In this document: in pieces, positions 56,334 to 64,000 of the stretch
How positions within the stretch are numbered: the first letter of the stretch is position 1
How the letters are laid out: every line of letters starts with the position of its first letter
NCBI RefSeq assembly: GCF_021021415.1
Contig: NZ_JAINWJ010000007.1
Location: 62,001-126,000, forward strand
Reading direction: 5' to 3'
Source: Martelella mediterranea
GTDB lineage: Bacteria > Pseudomonadota > Alphaproteobacteria > Rhizobiales > Rhizobiaceae
Length of the DNA stretch: 64,000 nt
The notes under the pieces: model-generated
Told to the model about the DNA's origin: nothing
Databases searched by the model: none
What the model saw: the letters and a program-made list of their open reading frames with translations, nothing else
Position numbers and translations under genes: made by a program

Positions 56334-58106
56334 TTGAAAAACATCTTCATCTCCGTCGTCTATTTCAAAGCGGCGCCGCTGATCAAAACCGGCTATCTCA
56401 ACCCGATCCAGGCCGGCCGGGCGCTGGGGCGACATGCGTTTCCCGACGCGATTGGGGATGATACCGGGGTCAATATCTCGGAAAAGAATATAAGCTGGAA
56501 TGAGCTGACGGCGCTTTACTGGATGCGGCACAATGTCGATGCCGAGGTCTACGGCCTGATGCACTACCGCCGCCTGCTGGTATTTGCCGAAAAGCCGCCA
56601 AAGCGGCTTGCTTTTTCTGAGGTCACCGAGCGCGAGATCGAGCGTTACGGCTGGAAGGACGAACTCATCGAAAAGGCCTGCGAGGCCGCCGATATCCTGA
56701 CGCCGCAAACGCGCGACATCTATCTGCCGGGCCTGCCCGAGGTGCTGATGTCGGCCGGCGAATTCTATGTCCACCAGCATCACGCCAGGGACATGGAGAT
56801 CGTCGAGGAGATCGTGATGGCCCGTTTCCCGGCGATCTACCCGTTCCTGGTGCAGGTGCTGGCCGGCCGCAAGGTGTTCTTCAACAGCATCACCGTGATG
56901 CGCAAACCGCTGTTCCAGGAGTATTGCGATTTCCTGTTCGAGACGCTGGAAACGGCGGAACAGCGGATCGATACCAGCGGCTATGACCCCTACCAGAAAA
57001 GGATATGGGGATTTCTGTCGGAATATCTGACGAACGCTTATGTGCATTACGCCAAGGCCGTTCACGATGCCAGGGTGCGGGAACTGCCGCTCACCTGGGG
57101 CATGCGGCCCCGCCCGCAGGTCGCCCCCGAAGAGGTGCTGGAAACGGCGCGGCGCAAGCGCGATGCCATCGTGGCCCGCGCGGCGGACGACGAAGGCGAC
57201 ATCAATGTGGTGCTCTCCGTCGATGACCGCTACGCCCCCCATGCCGCGGTAACGATGCTCTCCGCCCTAAAGACGACCGAAACGCCCGGTCGGCTGCGTT
57301 TTTTTATCCTGAATGGCGGCAATATTTCCGAGGCGAACCGGAGCAAGCTCACCGAAACAGTCACAGCGGCCAGCGGCCGGCTCGAATTCGTCGATATCGA
57401 CGACCGCGACCTGCGCTTCCTGCCGCTCAACCGCGACTATGTCTCGATCGCCACCTATTACCGGCTGGTGATGCACCGCTACCTGCCGGAGGACGTGGAC
57501 AAGGCCATCTATATCGACGCCGACACGATTGTCGTCGACCCGATCGAGCGTCTATGGGATATCCATCTCGAAGGCCATCCCGTCGCCGGCGCGCCGGATG
57601 ATGCCGGCTTCCATCAGGCGCGGCGGCTGCAGCTTTCGGCCGATCACCGCTATTTCAATGCCGGCGTGATGGTGTTCGACATCGCCCGGTTCCGGGAGAT
57701 GGATATCGCGACCGACGTGCTTTCGGCCTTTCGCAGAAAGGGCCCCTATATCGTCTCGCAGGACCAGGACCTGCTCAACATCCTGTTCGAGAACAACACG
57801 AAAATCCTGCCGCTGTCGTGGAACGCCGGCACACGCATCTATCGCGCCAATCCGCTGGAGCCCTCCTACAGCGAGGAGGAGGCCTATGAGGCGGCGCGTT
57901 CGCCCTCGATCGTGCATTTCACCGACGTGAAAAAGCCGTGGCATACCAAATGCACTCACCCCTTCACCGAACTTTACTGGGACTATCGCAACCTGACACC
58001 CTGGGCGGAGACTTCGCGCGAGACCCGCAAGCGGCGGCTGATCCAGAAAGCCCGCCGGCTGCTCAGGGCGCGCGACCGGCGGTTTGAACGCAACGTGACG
58101 TCATAG
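56334..58106 (+). CDS. two-domain glycosyltransferase (DUF4422 + GT8)
   Basis: A 590-residue cytoplasmic protein. Residues about 1-250 match the DUF4422 type, common in capsule and LPS loci (NISWNELTALYWM, YGLMHYRRLL). Residues about 285-560 are a GT8 retaining glycosyltransferase with SVDDRYAPHAAVTMLSAL, the metal-binding DAD in YIDADTIV at 395-397, HRYFNAGVMVFD and the HFTDVKKPWH C-terminal motif. The start is TTG 56334 with AGGA about ten bases upstream. Beside rfbCBDA, it probably builds the same rhamnose-containing surface glycan; donor and acceptor are unknown. Confidence 0.85.
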   Translation: MKNIFISVVYFKAAPLIKTGYLNPIQAGRALGRHAFPDAIGDDTGVNISEKNISWNELTALYWMRHNVDAEVYGLMHYRRLLVFAEKPPKRLAFSEVTEREIERYGWKDELIEKACEAADILTPQTRDIYLPGLPEVLMSAGEFYVHQHHARDMEIVEEIVMARFPAIYPFLVQVLAGRKVFFNSITVMRKPLFQEYCDFLFETLETAEQRIDTSGYDPYQKRIWGFLSEYLTNAYVHYAKAVHDARVRELPLTWGMRPRPQVAPEEVLETARRKRDAIVARAADDEGDINVVLSVDDRYAPHAAVTMLSALKTTETPGRLRFFILNGGNISEANRSKLTETVTAASGRLEFVDIDDRDLRFLPLNRDYVSIATYYRLVMHRYLPEDVDKAIYIDADTIVVDPIERLWDIHLEGHPVAGAPDDAGFHQARRLQLSADHRYFNAGVMVFDIARFREMDIATDVLSAFRRKGPYIVSQDQDLLNILFENNTKILPLSWNAGTRIYRANPLEPSYSEEEAYEAARSPSIVHFTDVKKPWHTKCTHPFTELYWDYRNLTPWAETSRETRKRRLIQKARRLLRARDRRFERNVTS

Positions 58107-58167
58107 CGCGCCATCCGCCAGGCCCACCGCAAGGCTGAGGCGGTCATCGAAAAAGGGCGGCGCGCGC

Positions 58168-60273
58168 TCAGCCGCCGCCGAGAATATCCATCAGCGTGCG
58201 GCGCTTGCGTTGCGGCTCTGCGCTTCCGCTTCCCACATCGGCCGGCGGGGTTGCCGACGCGCCGCCATCATTGAGGCTGCCGAGAAGCTCGACCAGCGTC
58301 TTCGGGTCATTGTCATTTGCCGGCGGCGCAGCCCTCGGCTCGATAATCCTGCCGCCGCCATAAAGCGGCTGCGGTTGCAGGCCGCGATGCGCGGTCGCCA
58401 TATAGTCCTGCCATATCCGGGCCGGAAGCTTGCCGCCGGTAACATGGCGCATCGGCGAATTGTCGTCATTGCCGACCCAGACGCCGGTTGTCAGATTGGC
58501 GGTGAAGCCTACGAACAGCGCATCGCGGGAGGATTGCGTCGTGCCGGTCTTGCCCGCCACCTGCCAGCCGGGGATCTGCGCGGCCCTGCCGGTGCCCTCG
58601 GTCACCACCCGCATCAGCATGGCGTTCATGTTCGCCGCGGTCTGGGGTGAGAGCACCCGCTGCGGCACCGGGGGCACGGCCTGGTAGAGCGACTGGCCGT
58701 CCGTGGTCTTCACGCTTTCGATCAGATAGGGGGTGGCCTTGAAACCGCCATTCATGAAGGCGGTATAGGCCCCGGTCAACTCAAGCAGCGACACTTCGGA
58801 GGTGCCGAGTGCCAGCGAGGCATTGGCGGTGATATCCGAAGTGATGCCGAGCCTGTGGGCAACGTCGACCACATAGCCGGGGCTTGCCTCCATCACCAGT
58901 TGCGCGGCGATGGTGTTGACGGAGTGCGCCAGTGCATTCGTCAGCGTCATCGGCCCGGAATAGGTCTTTTCGTAGTTTTCCGGCGTCCAGTCATCGATGG
59001 TGATCGGCGCATCGTTTCTGACCGAGCCCGGCCGGTCGCCGATTTCCAGTGCGGCGGCATAAACGAATGGCTTGAAGGCCGAGCCCGGCTGGCGCTTGGC
59101 TGTGACGGCACGATTGAACTGGCTCTTGGAATAATCGCGCCCGCCGACCAGCGCCCGGATCGCGCCGGTGGCATCGACGGAAACCAGCGCCCCCTGCTCC
59201 ACCCGGTCCTTCTCGCCGTTCGCGTCAAGCGCGCTCTTCAGGCTTTCGCCGGCGGCGCGCTCGAGGCCGGGATCGATGGTGGTGGTGACCACGATATCGG
59301 TCTTTACGTCGCCGATCATCGGCTCGAGGCGCTGCATCACCATATCGGCGACGTAGTTTTCCGGCCCGGTCCAGTAGCTTGGCGCGCGCGTCGGCTCACG
59401 GGCCATGGCGGTCGTCATGTCGCTGTCGTCAATCATGTTCTGGTCATGCATGGCGGCCAGAACCACCTGGGCGCGCTCTTCCGCCGCCTCCGGATCGCGG
59501 GCGGGCGAAAGCCGCGACGGCGCCTTCAGGAGGCCTGCCAGCAGCGCCGCCTCGCCAAGCGTCACATCGCGGGCGGACTTATCGAAATAGCGCTGCGAGG
59601 CCGCCTCCACGCCATAGGCGCCCGAACCGAAATAGACCCGGTTCAGATACATCGCCAGGATCTGCTCCTTGGTGTATTCATGCTCCAGCCACAGCGCCAT
59701 CAGCGCTTCCTGTACCTTGCGCTCCAGCGTTTGGGCGTGGGAGAGCAGCACGTTTTTGGCCAATTGCTGGGTCAGCGTCGAGCCGCCTTGAACGAGACCG
59801 CGATGCTGGAGATTGGTGATCATAGCGCGGGCGATGCCGACCGGATCGACGCCGAAATGGGAATAAAAACGCCGGTCCTCGATCGCGACGACGGCCATCG
59901 GGATAAAGGGCGACATCTCGTCAAGCGACAGCGCCTCCCCTCCGGTCGCGCCGCGATTGGCGATCAGCGAGCCGTCGGTGGCGACGATCTTGACGTTGGG
60001 CGCGCGGTCCGGCACCGCCCATTCATCGACGGGCGGCAGTTTTGAGCCGTAATAGATGACGATGCCGACAACCGCGATCGCGCCCCAGACGGCAACGACC
60101 ATGCCCCAGTAGAACACGAAGCGGAGTGCGCGCATCAGCCCGCTGCCGGATGCGGCGCGCGATCTCTTCTTCGACTTCTTCCGTTTCTTCTTGGCAGGCT
60201 TCGCCGGCGCTCCGCCGCCAAGGCCGAAAAGCGAGGGTTCGGTTCTTTCGCGCTTGTTCTTCTTGCTTGCCAT
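58168..60273 (-). CDS. class A penicillin-binding protein (PBP1A type)
   Basis: A 701-residue bifunctional peptidoglycan synthase. It has a basic cytoplasmic tail (1-46), one transmembrane helix (about 47-76), and a GT51 transglycosylase with catalytic Glu132 in EDRRFYSHFGVD and GGSTLTQQLAKN near 163. The transpeptidase has SAFK at 398-401, SVN at 451-453 and KTGTT at 575-579. The tail is low-complexity and ends RTLMDILGGG. The protein acts in the periplasm during wall growth. All catalytic motifs are intact. Confidence 0.95.
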   Translation of the reverse strand: MASKKNKRERTEPSLFGLGGGAPAKPAKKKRKKSKKRSRAASGSGLMRALRFVFYWGMVVAVWGAIAVVGIVIYYGSKLPPVDEWAVPDRAPNVKIVATDGSLIANRGATGGEALSLDEMSPFIPMAVVAIEDRRFYSHFGVDPVGIARAMITNLQHRGLVQGGSTLTQQLAKNVLLSHAQTLERKVQEALMALWLEHEYTKEQILAMYLNRVYFGSGAYGVEAASQRYFDKSARDVTLGEAALLAGLLKAPSRLSPARDPEAAEERAQVVLAAMHDQNMIDDSDMTTAMAREPTRAPSYWTGPENYVADMVMQRLEPMIGDVKTDIVVTTTIDPGLERAAGESLKSALDANGEKDRVEQGALVSVDATGAIRALVGGRDYSKSQFNRAVTAKRQPGSAFKPFVYAAALEIGDRPGSVRNDAPITIDDWTPENYEKTYSGPMTLTNALAHSVNTIAAQLVMEASPGYVVDVAHRLGITSDITANASLALGTSEVSLLELTGAYTAFMNGGFKATPYLIESVKTTDGQSLYQAVPPVPQRVLSPQTAANMNAMLMRVVTEGTGRAAQIPGWQVAGKTGTTQSSRDALFVGFTANLTTGVWVGNDDNSPMRHVTGGKLPARIWQDYMATAHRGLQPQPLYGGGRIIEPRAAPPANDNDPKTLVELLGSLNDGGASATPPADVGSGSAEPQRKRRTLMDILGGG

Positions 60274-60583
60274 GACGGGCCGCAGGCACCTTTCGTTTCC
60301 GTCTCCGGTCTATCCCGGTCACTTTAAGGTGGTATTAAGGCGCGGGTGGTTCCGCAGACGCATTACGGCAAAAGATATCAACGAGGGTTAACGCAGGCTG
60401 AACGGAGCTAGCGGCCATCGCTCAGCGGGTGATCAACCCCGCAACTCATCCGGTGTCATCCTCGGGCTTGACCCGAGGATCCAGGCAGCGTTCTCCGTGT
60501 GGCCTGGACCCTCGGGTCAAGCCCGAGGGTGACGCCGGTGGAGCGAGAGGAGCGACAATCCAGCAACAGAGCCAACAGCCCCC
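60274..60583. other. intergenic region carrying a long inverted repeat
   Basis: 310 bases between the divergent-in-origin, same-strand PBP and peptidase genes. The only structure found is the 89-base inverted repeat at 60450-60538; the rest should contain the promoter of the PBP gene. No gene is seen. Confidence 0.6.
60450..60538. repeat. 89-base inverted repeat of rhizobial intergenic type
   Basis: Two 37-base arms (60450-60486 and 60502-60538) are complementary at all but three positions, and those three keep G-T pairing potential. Each arm is itself palindromic around CTTGA (CCTCGGG...CCCGAGG). The 15-base centre is unpaired. The arm sequence matches my memory of an abundant alphaproteobacterial repeat that begins GTCATCCTCGGGCTTGACCC. 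Confidence 0.8.
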
Positions 60584-61972
60584 TCAGCGCGAAAGCGCGT
60601 CGAGGATCCGGATCCAGGAGCGGATGCCCTTGTGGAACGAGGTCAGTTCGTATTTCTCGTTGGGCGAATGGATGCGGTCGTCGTTGAGGCCGAAGCCGAC
60701 CAGCAGCGAATCCATGCCGAGCTTGCGCTGGAAATCGCCGACGATCGGGATCGAGCCGCCCATGCCGATCACCACGGCCGGTTTCGGCCATTCCTGCGAA
60801 AGCGCCGCCTGCGCCTTCTTCAGGAACGGCGCGTTGTAATCGAGCTGGATCGCGGGCGAACCGCCATGGGGATGGAATTCCGCGCTGCAATCTGCCGGCA
60901 GTTTTGCGCGCACATAGGCGCGGAAGCTCTCGCGGATCTTCACGGGGTCCTGTGTGCCGACAAGTCGGAACGAGACCTTGGCGGAGGCCTCAGCCGCGAT
61001 CACGGTCTTGAAGCCCTCGCCGGTATAGCCGCCGGTAATGCCGTTGACCTCGGCCGTCGGGCGGGTCCAGGTCAATTCCAGCACCGAGCGGCCCTTTTCG
61101 CCGGCCGGCACCGAAAGCCCGATCTCGCCGAGGAAACGGCTATCGGTCTCGCCAAGCTGTTCCCAGCCCTTCTTTACCTCTTCGGGCGTTTCCTCGACGC
61201 CGTCGTAAAAGCCCGGCAGCGTCACCCGGCCGTCCTTGTCGTGAAGGCCGGCGAGGATGTCGGCGAGGATGTGGATCGGGTTGGCCGCTGCGCCGCCGAA
61301 GAAGCCGGAATGCAGATCGCGGTCGGCGGCCTTGATCACCACCTCGTCGCCCACCAGACCGCGCAGCGTGGCGGCGATCGCCGGCGTCTCGCGGTCCCAC
61401 ATGCCGGTATCGCAGACCAGCGCGAAATCCGCCTTGATCAGGTCGCCATGCTCCTCGATGAAGGCCGGCAGTGACGGCGAACCGGATTCCTCCTCGCCTT
61501 CGAACATGATCGTGATCTTCACCGGCAGTTCGGCATTTTCCTCGCGATAGGCCCGGCAGGCCTGGAGGAAGGTCATCAACTGGCCCTTGTCGTCGCTGGT
61601 GCCGCGCCCGGTGATCACCTTCGTGCCGGCGGCGCTGTCCTTGATCTTCGGGTCGAAGGGGTCATCTTCCCACAGCGACAGCGGATCGACGGGCTGAACG
61701 TCGTAATGGCCGTAAAACAGCACATGCGGCGCGCCTTCCGGCGCGTTCTCGCTGGTCGCCACCACCATCGGATGGCCCTTGGTCTTGTGGGCCTCGGCGA
61801 GAAAACCGAGCGTCTTCAATTCCGCCACCAGCCAGTCGGCGGCCTCGGCGCATTTTTCCTTATAGGCCGGATCGGTGGAGATCGACGGAATTCGCAGAAG
61901 GGCGAACAGCTTGTCGAGGCTTGAGGGCAGGTTGTCGTCGGCGCGCTTCAAAATCGCGTCTAGCTGGGCCAT
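60584..61972 (-). CDS. M20-family dipeptidase / metallopeptidase
   Basis: A 462-residue zinc exopeptidase of the M20 family. The first metal-binding block is LFYGHYDVQPVDP, followed by GRGTSDDKGQLM with the bridging Asp, and MFEGEEESGSPS with the general-base Glu pair. A dimerisation lid domain (about 200-330) separates the two halves of the catalytic domain. It probably cleaves di- or small peptides in the cytoplasm. ATG 61972 has GGAGG six bases upstream; the frame is open beyond it but without a site. Confidence 0.93.
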   Translation of the reverse strand: MAQLDAILKRADDNLPSSLDKLFALLRIPSISTDPAYKEKCAEAADWLVAELKTLGFLAEAHKTKGHPMVVATSENAPEGAPHVLFYGHYDVQPVDPLSLWEDDPFDPKIKDSAAGTKVITGRGTSDDKGQLMTFLQACRAYREENAELPVKITIMFEGEEESGSPSLPAFIEEHGDLIKADFALVCDTGMWDRETPAIAATLRGLVGDEVVIKAADRDLHSGFFGGAAANPIHILADILAGLHDKDGRVTLPGFYDGVEETPEEVKKGWEQLGETDSRFLGEIGLSVPAGEKGRSVLELTWTRPTAEVNGITGGYTGEGFKTVIAAEASAKVSFRLVGTQDPVKIRESFRAYVRAKLPADCSAEFHPHGGSPAIQLDYNAPFLKKAQAALSQEWPKPAVVIGMGGSIPIVGDFQRKLGMDSLLVGFGLNDDRIHSPNEKYELTSFHKGIRSWIRILDALSR

Positions 61973-62059
61973 GGGGAACCTCCGATAGGCGGGCAAATCA
62001 TGGTCGGACCATAGGCCAGTGGGAAGCGAATGAAAACCTCGATCAGGGCGGGAAGCGGG

Positions 62060-62205
62060 CAAAGAAAAAGCCGCCATGGCCTGGAGGGGGGGACTGACCA
62101 TGGCGGCTGCTTTTTTGGACAAAGGCCGGAGAGGGGGATGGAGCCTTTGTCCTTTTGTCCGAAGAGGCGGGGGACGGGCCTTCTTCGAACAGCGGCGTGA
62201 TCAAG
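62060..62205 (-). ncRNA. small RNA candidate with three C-rich stem-loops and a terminator
   Basis: Read on the minus strand there are three stem-loops in series: 62187-62160 (8 pairs with one bulge), 62152-62117 (9 pairs) and 62108-62069 (11 pairs, then TTTTTCTTT). The loops are CCCGTCCCCCG, CTCCATCCCCCTCTCCGG and TCAGTCCCCCCCTCCAGG, all able to pair with Shine-Dalgarno sequences. A further 5-base stem (62210-62193) may form the 5' end. The end points are approximate. No open frame explains this conserved-looking design. Confidence 0.55.
62069..62116. terminator. bidirectional terminator hairpin between SMR and M20 genes
   Basis: AGCCGCCATGG (62069-62079) and CCATGGCGGCT (62098-62108) form an 11-base stem. 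On the minus strand it is followed immediately by TTTTTCTTT; on the plus strand, by GC and six T. It would end the polA-SMR transcript and/or the small RNA candidate. Confidence 0.8.
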
Positions 62206-62313
62206 CGCCGTTGGTTATTAGATGTACTTCGAAATGTGTCGATTCAAGGGAAGCAACGGCCCCGTTTTGTTACAAATCAGTAATCTGAGCCGATTTTTTC
62301 GCGGATTGCCCGG
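62206..62313. other. intergenic stretch upstream of the small RNA candidate
   Basis: No gene is seen. It should contain the promoter of the minus-strand RNA candidate if that is independently transcribed. A TTGAAT-like -35 and an A/T-rich -10-like region exist on the minus strand around 62215-62250, but the spacing is not convincing. Confidence 0.35.
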
Positions 62314-62658
62314 TCAATGCCCGGCGGCGTTGGAGAAAAGGTTCATCACCAGCACGCCGCCGACGATCATGGCGATGCCGACCCAGGCGGCAAGATCGAG
62401 GTTCTGGCGCAGGACGATAACGCTGACAGCCGCCGTCAGCACGATGCCGAGCCCGGCCCAGATCGCATAGGCAACGCCGAGCGGTATCGTCTTCAGCGCC
62501 TGCGACAGGCAGAAGAAGGCGATGATGTAGAACACCGCGACGCCGATTGTCGGCAACAGCCGGGTGAAGCCATAGGATTTCTGCAGAAGGGTCGAACCGA
62601 TCACCTCGCAGACGATCGCGATACCGAGGGCGCCATAGGCCGCGAGCGCAGGGTTCAT
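62314..62658 (-). CDS. small multidrug resistance (SMR) family transporter
   Basis: A 114-residue four-helix membrane protein of the EmrE/QacE group. The essential Glu is in AIVCEVIGSTLLQKSYGFTR (helix 1), and the YAIWAGLGIVLTAAVSV block in helix 3 is diagnostic. It exports quaternary ammonium compounds or polyamines by proton antiport as a dimer; only one subunit is encoded here, so it is likely a homodimer. It starts 22 bases after polA on the same strand. Confidence 0.92.
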   Translation of the reverse strand: MNPALAAYGALGIAIVCEVIGSTLLQKSYGFTRLLPTIGVAVFYIIAFFCLSQALKTIPLGVAYAIWAGLGIVLTAAVSVIVLRQNLDLAAWVGIAMIVGGVLVMNLFSNAAGH

Positions 62659-62680
62659 TTCCGTTCCTTCTCCAAAAAAC

Positions 62681-64000
62681 TCAGTGCGCCTCGTCCCAGT
62701 TGTGGGCGGCGCGGGCATCGACCTTGAGCGGAACCGCCATCGAAACAGCGGGCATGGCGGCGTTTTCCATGATGTCGACGATCACGGCGCGGGTCTTGTC
62801 GACGGCGTCGTCCTCGACCTCGAAAATCAGTTCGTCATGGACCTGAAGCAGCATCTTCGCCCGCTCGGCAAGCCTTGCTTCGCCGAGCGCCGGCTCGATC
62901 CGGGTCATGGCGCGGCGGATGATATCGGCGGCCGAGCCCTGGATCGGCGCGTTGATGGCGGCGCGCTCGTTGAAGCTTCTGACCTGATGGTTGGAGGATT
63001 TGATTTCCGGATAATGGATCTTGCGGCCGAAAATCGTCTCCACATAGCCGACATCCCGCGCCCGTTCCTTGGTGGCGTCCATATAGTCGCGGATGCCGGG
63101 GAAGCGTTCGAAATAGCGTTTGATGTAGTCGCTCGCCTCGGAGCGCTCGATGCCGAGCTGGTTGGAGAGCCCGAAGGCGGAGATGCCGTAGATGATGCCG
63201 AAATTGATCGCCTTGGCACGCCGGCGCACATCGCCCGGCATGCCTTCCACCGGCACGCCGAACATTTCCGAGGCCGTCATCGCGTGAATGTCGATGCCAT
63301 CGGCAAAGGCTTGGCGGAGCTGCGGAATATCGGCGACATGGGCGAGCACGCGAAGCTCGATCTGGCTGTAGTCGGCCGACAGCAGCTTGTGGCCCGGATT
63401 GGCGATGAAGGCGGTGCGGATCTTGCGGCCTTCCGCGGTGCGCACCGGAATGTTCTGCAGGTTCGGTTCCGACGAGGAAAGCCGCCCCGTCGTGGTCGAG
63501 GCCAGCGAATAGGAGGTGTGGACGCGCTTGGTCTGGGGATGGATATAGCCCGGCAGCGCATCGGTATAGGTCGATTTCAGCTTGGTCATCTGCCGCCAGT
63601 CGACGATCCGGCTTGGCAGCGGAAGCCCCTCTGCGGCGAGGTCATCCAGCACCTGCACGGCGGTGGACCACTGCCCGCTCTTGGTCTTCTTGCCGCCGGG
63701 CAGCCCCATCCTGCCGAACAGAATATCGCCAAGCTGCTTGGGCGAGCCGATGTTGAATTTCTCGCCCGCCAATTCGTAGATTTCGTCTTCGAGTGCCGCC
63801 GCCTTCTGCGCCAGTTCGCCGGAAAGCCGCGACAGGATCTGTCGGTCGACGGAAATGCCACGCTCCTCCATGCGGGCGAGAACCGGCAGCAGCGGCCGTT
63901 CGAGCCGCTCGTAGACGGTCATCACCCGCTCGGCGGCAAGCCGGGGCTTCAGCACCAGCCAGAGCCTGAGCGTCACATCGGCGTCTTCCGCCGCGTAAGC
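62681..64000 (-). CDS. polA: DNA polymerase I, partial (N-terminus off the right edge)
   Basis: 440 codons of the C-terminal part are visible. The edge begins AYAAEDADVTLRLW, the end of the 3'-5' exonuclease region. The polymerase domain follows with SSEPNLQNIPVRT, motif A LLSADYSQIELRVLAHV, the O-helix motif RRRAKAINFGIIYGISAFGL, and motif C LLQVHDELIFEVEDD. The full protein is usually 900-1000 residues, so the 5' nuclease domain lies outside. It fills gaps in repair and Okazaki processing. Confidence 0.97.
   Translation of the reverse strand, partial: AYAAEDADVTLRLWLVLKPRLAAERVMTVYERLERPLLPVLARMEERGISVDRQILSRLSGELAQKAAALEDEIYELAGEKFNIGSPKQLGDILFGRMGLPGGKKTKSGQWSTAVQVLDDLAAEGLPLPSRIVDWRQMTKLKSTYTDALPGYIHPQTKRVHTSYSLASTTTGRLSSSEPNLQNIPVRTAEGRKIRTAFIANPGHKLLSADYSQIELRVLAHVADIPQLRQAFADGIDIHAMTASEMFGVPVEGMPGDVRRRAKAINFGIIYGISAFGLSNQLGIERSEASDYIKRYFERFPGIRDYMDATKERARDVGYVETIFGRKIHYPEIKSSNHQVRSFNERAAINAPIQGSAADIIRRAMTRIEPALGEARLAERAKMLLQVHDELIFEVEDDAVDKTRAVIVDIMENAAMPAVSMAVPLKVDARAAHNWDEAH

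Noticed and set aside
62069-62205. Small RNA read on the plus strand
   Set aside because: The T-run is separated from the stem by GC on that strand, and the other stem-loops would then lie after the terminator. The minus orientation fits better.

Overview
The window comes from a high-GC alphaproteobacterium, most likely of the order Hyphomicrobiales and close to Rhizobiaceae. The evidence is the atpH-atpA-atpG order with priA and xerC upstream, rhizobial-type palindromic intergenic repeats, and many ABC and tripartite sugar/acid uptake loci. Genus cannot be decided from this sequence. Both edges cut a gene: atpG on the left and polA on the right.

Layout. 1-9.5 kb is housekeeping: ATP synthase (atpHAG), a small membrane protein, priA, an acyltransferase, xerC, a drug/metabolite exporter and two tiny secreted proteins. 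9.6-14.1 kb is one very large repeat-rich autotransporter. 14.3-26.3 kb is a utilisation locus for unsaturated uronate oligosaccharides: kduD, a divergent esterase, a CUT1-type ABC transporter, an 834-residue protein I cannot assign, kduI, a GH105 hydrolase and a LacI regulator. 26.4-35.6 kb is a pentitol/pentulose locus: xylitol-type dehydrogenase, AraC regulator, Rbs-type ABC transporter, ribitol-type dehydrogenase, FGGY kinase and an L-xylulose-reductase-like SDR. 35.7-37.1 kb holds a second autotransporter barrel with almost no passenger, beside an extremely AT-rich stretch.

37.3-40.1 kb is a TetR regulator divergent from an N-methylproline-demethylase-like flavoenzyme in which one of the four expected Fe-S cysteines is alanine. 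40.1-51.9 kb looks like one dicarboxylate theme: a LysR regulator, a TctBAC tripartite transporter, a family III CoA-transferase, a TetR regulator, a PimC/PimD-like acyl-CoA dehydrogenase pair, a fused enoyl-CoA hydratase/3-hydroxyacyl-CoA dehydrogenase and glutaryl-CoA dehydrogenase. A degenerate tRNA-Phe-like sequence follows, then a DJ-1/PfpI protein. 52.7-58.1 kb is envelope polysaccharide: rfbCBDA for dTDP-L-rhamnose and a divergent DUF4422-GT8 double glycosyltransferase. 58.2-64 kb has a class A penicillin-binding protein, an M20 peptidase, a small multidrug-resistance transporter and polA. Between the last genes are a long inverted repeat and a minus-strand small-RNA candidate whose stem-loops carry C-rich, anti-Shine-Dalgarno-like loops.

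How the parts work together (inference). In the kdu locus the ABC transporter would import unsaturated oligosaccharides. GH105 (and perhaps the 834-residue protein) would release the unsaturated uronate. KduI and KduD would convert it to 2-keto-3-deoxygluconate, whose kinase and aldolase lie outside the window. In the dicarboxylate region, imported acid would be activated by CoA transfer, beta-oxidised, and pass through glutaryl-CoA and crotonyl-CoA to acetoacetyl-CoA. A thiolase is not present here.
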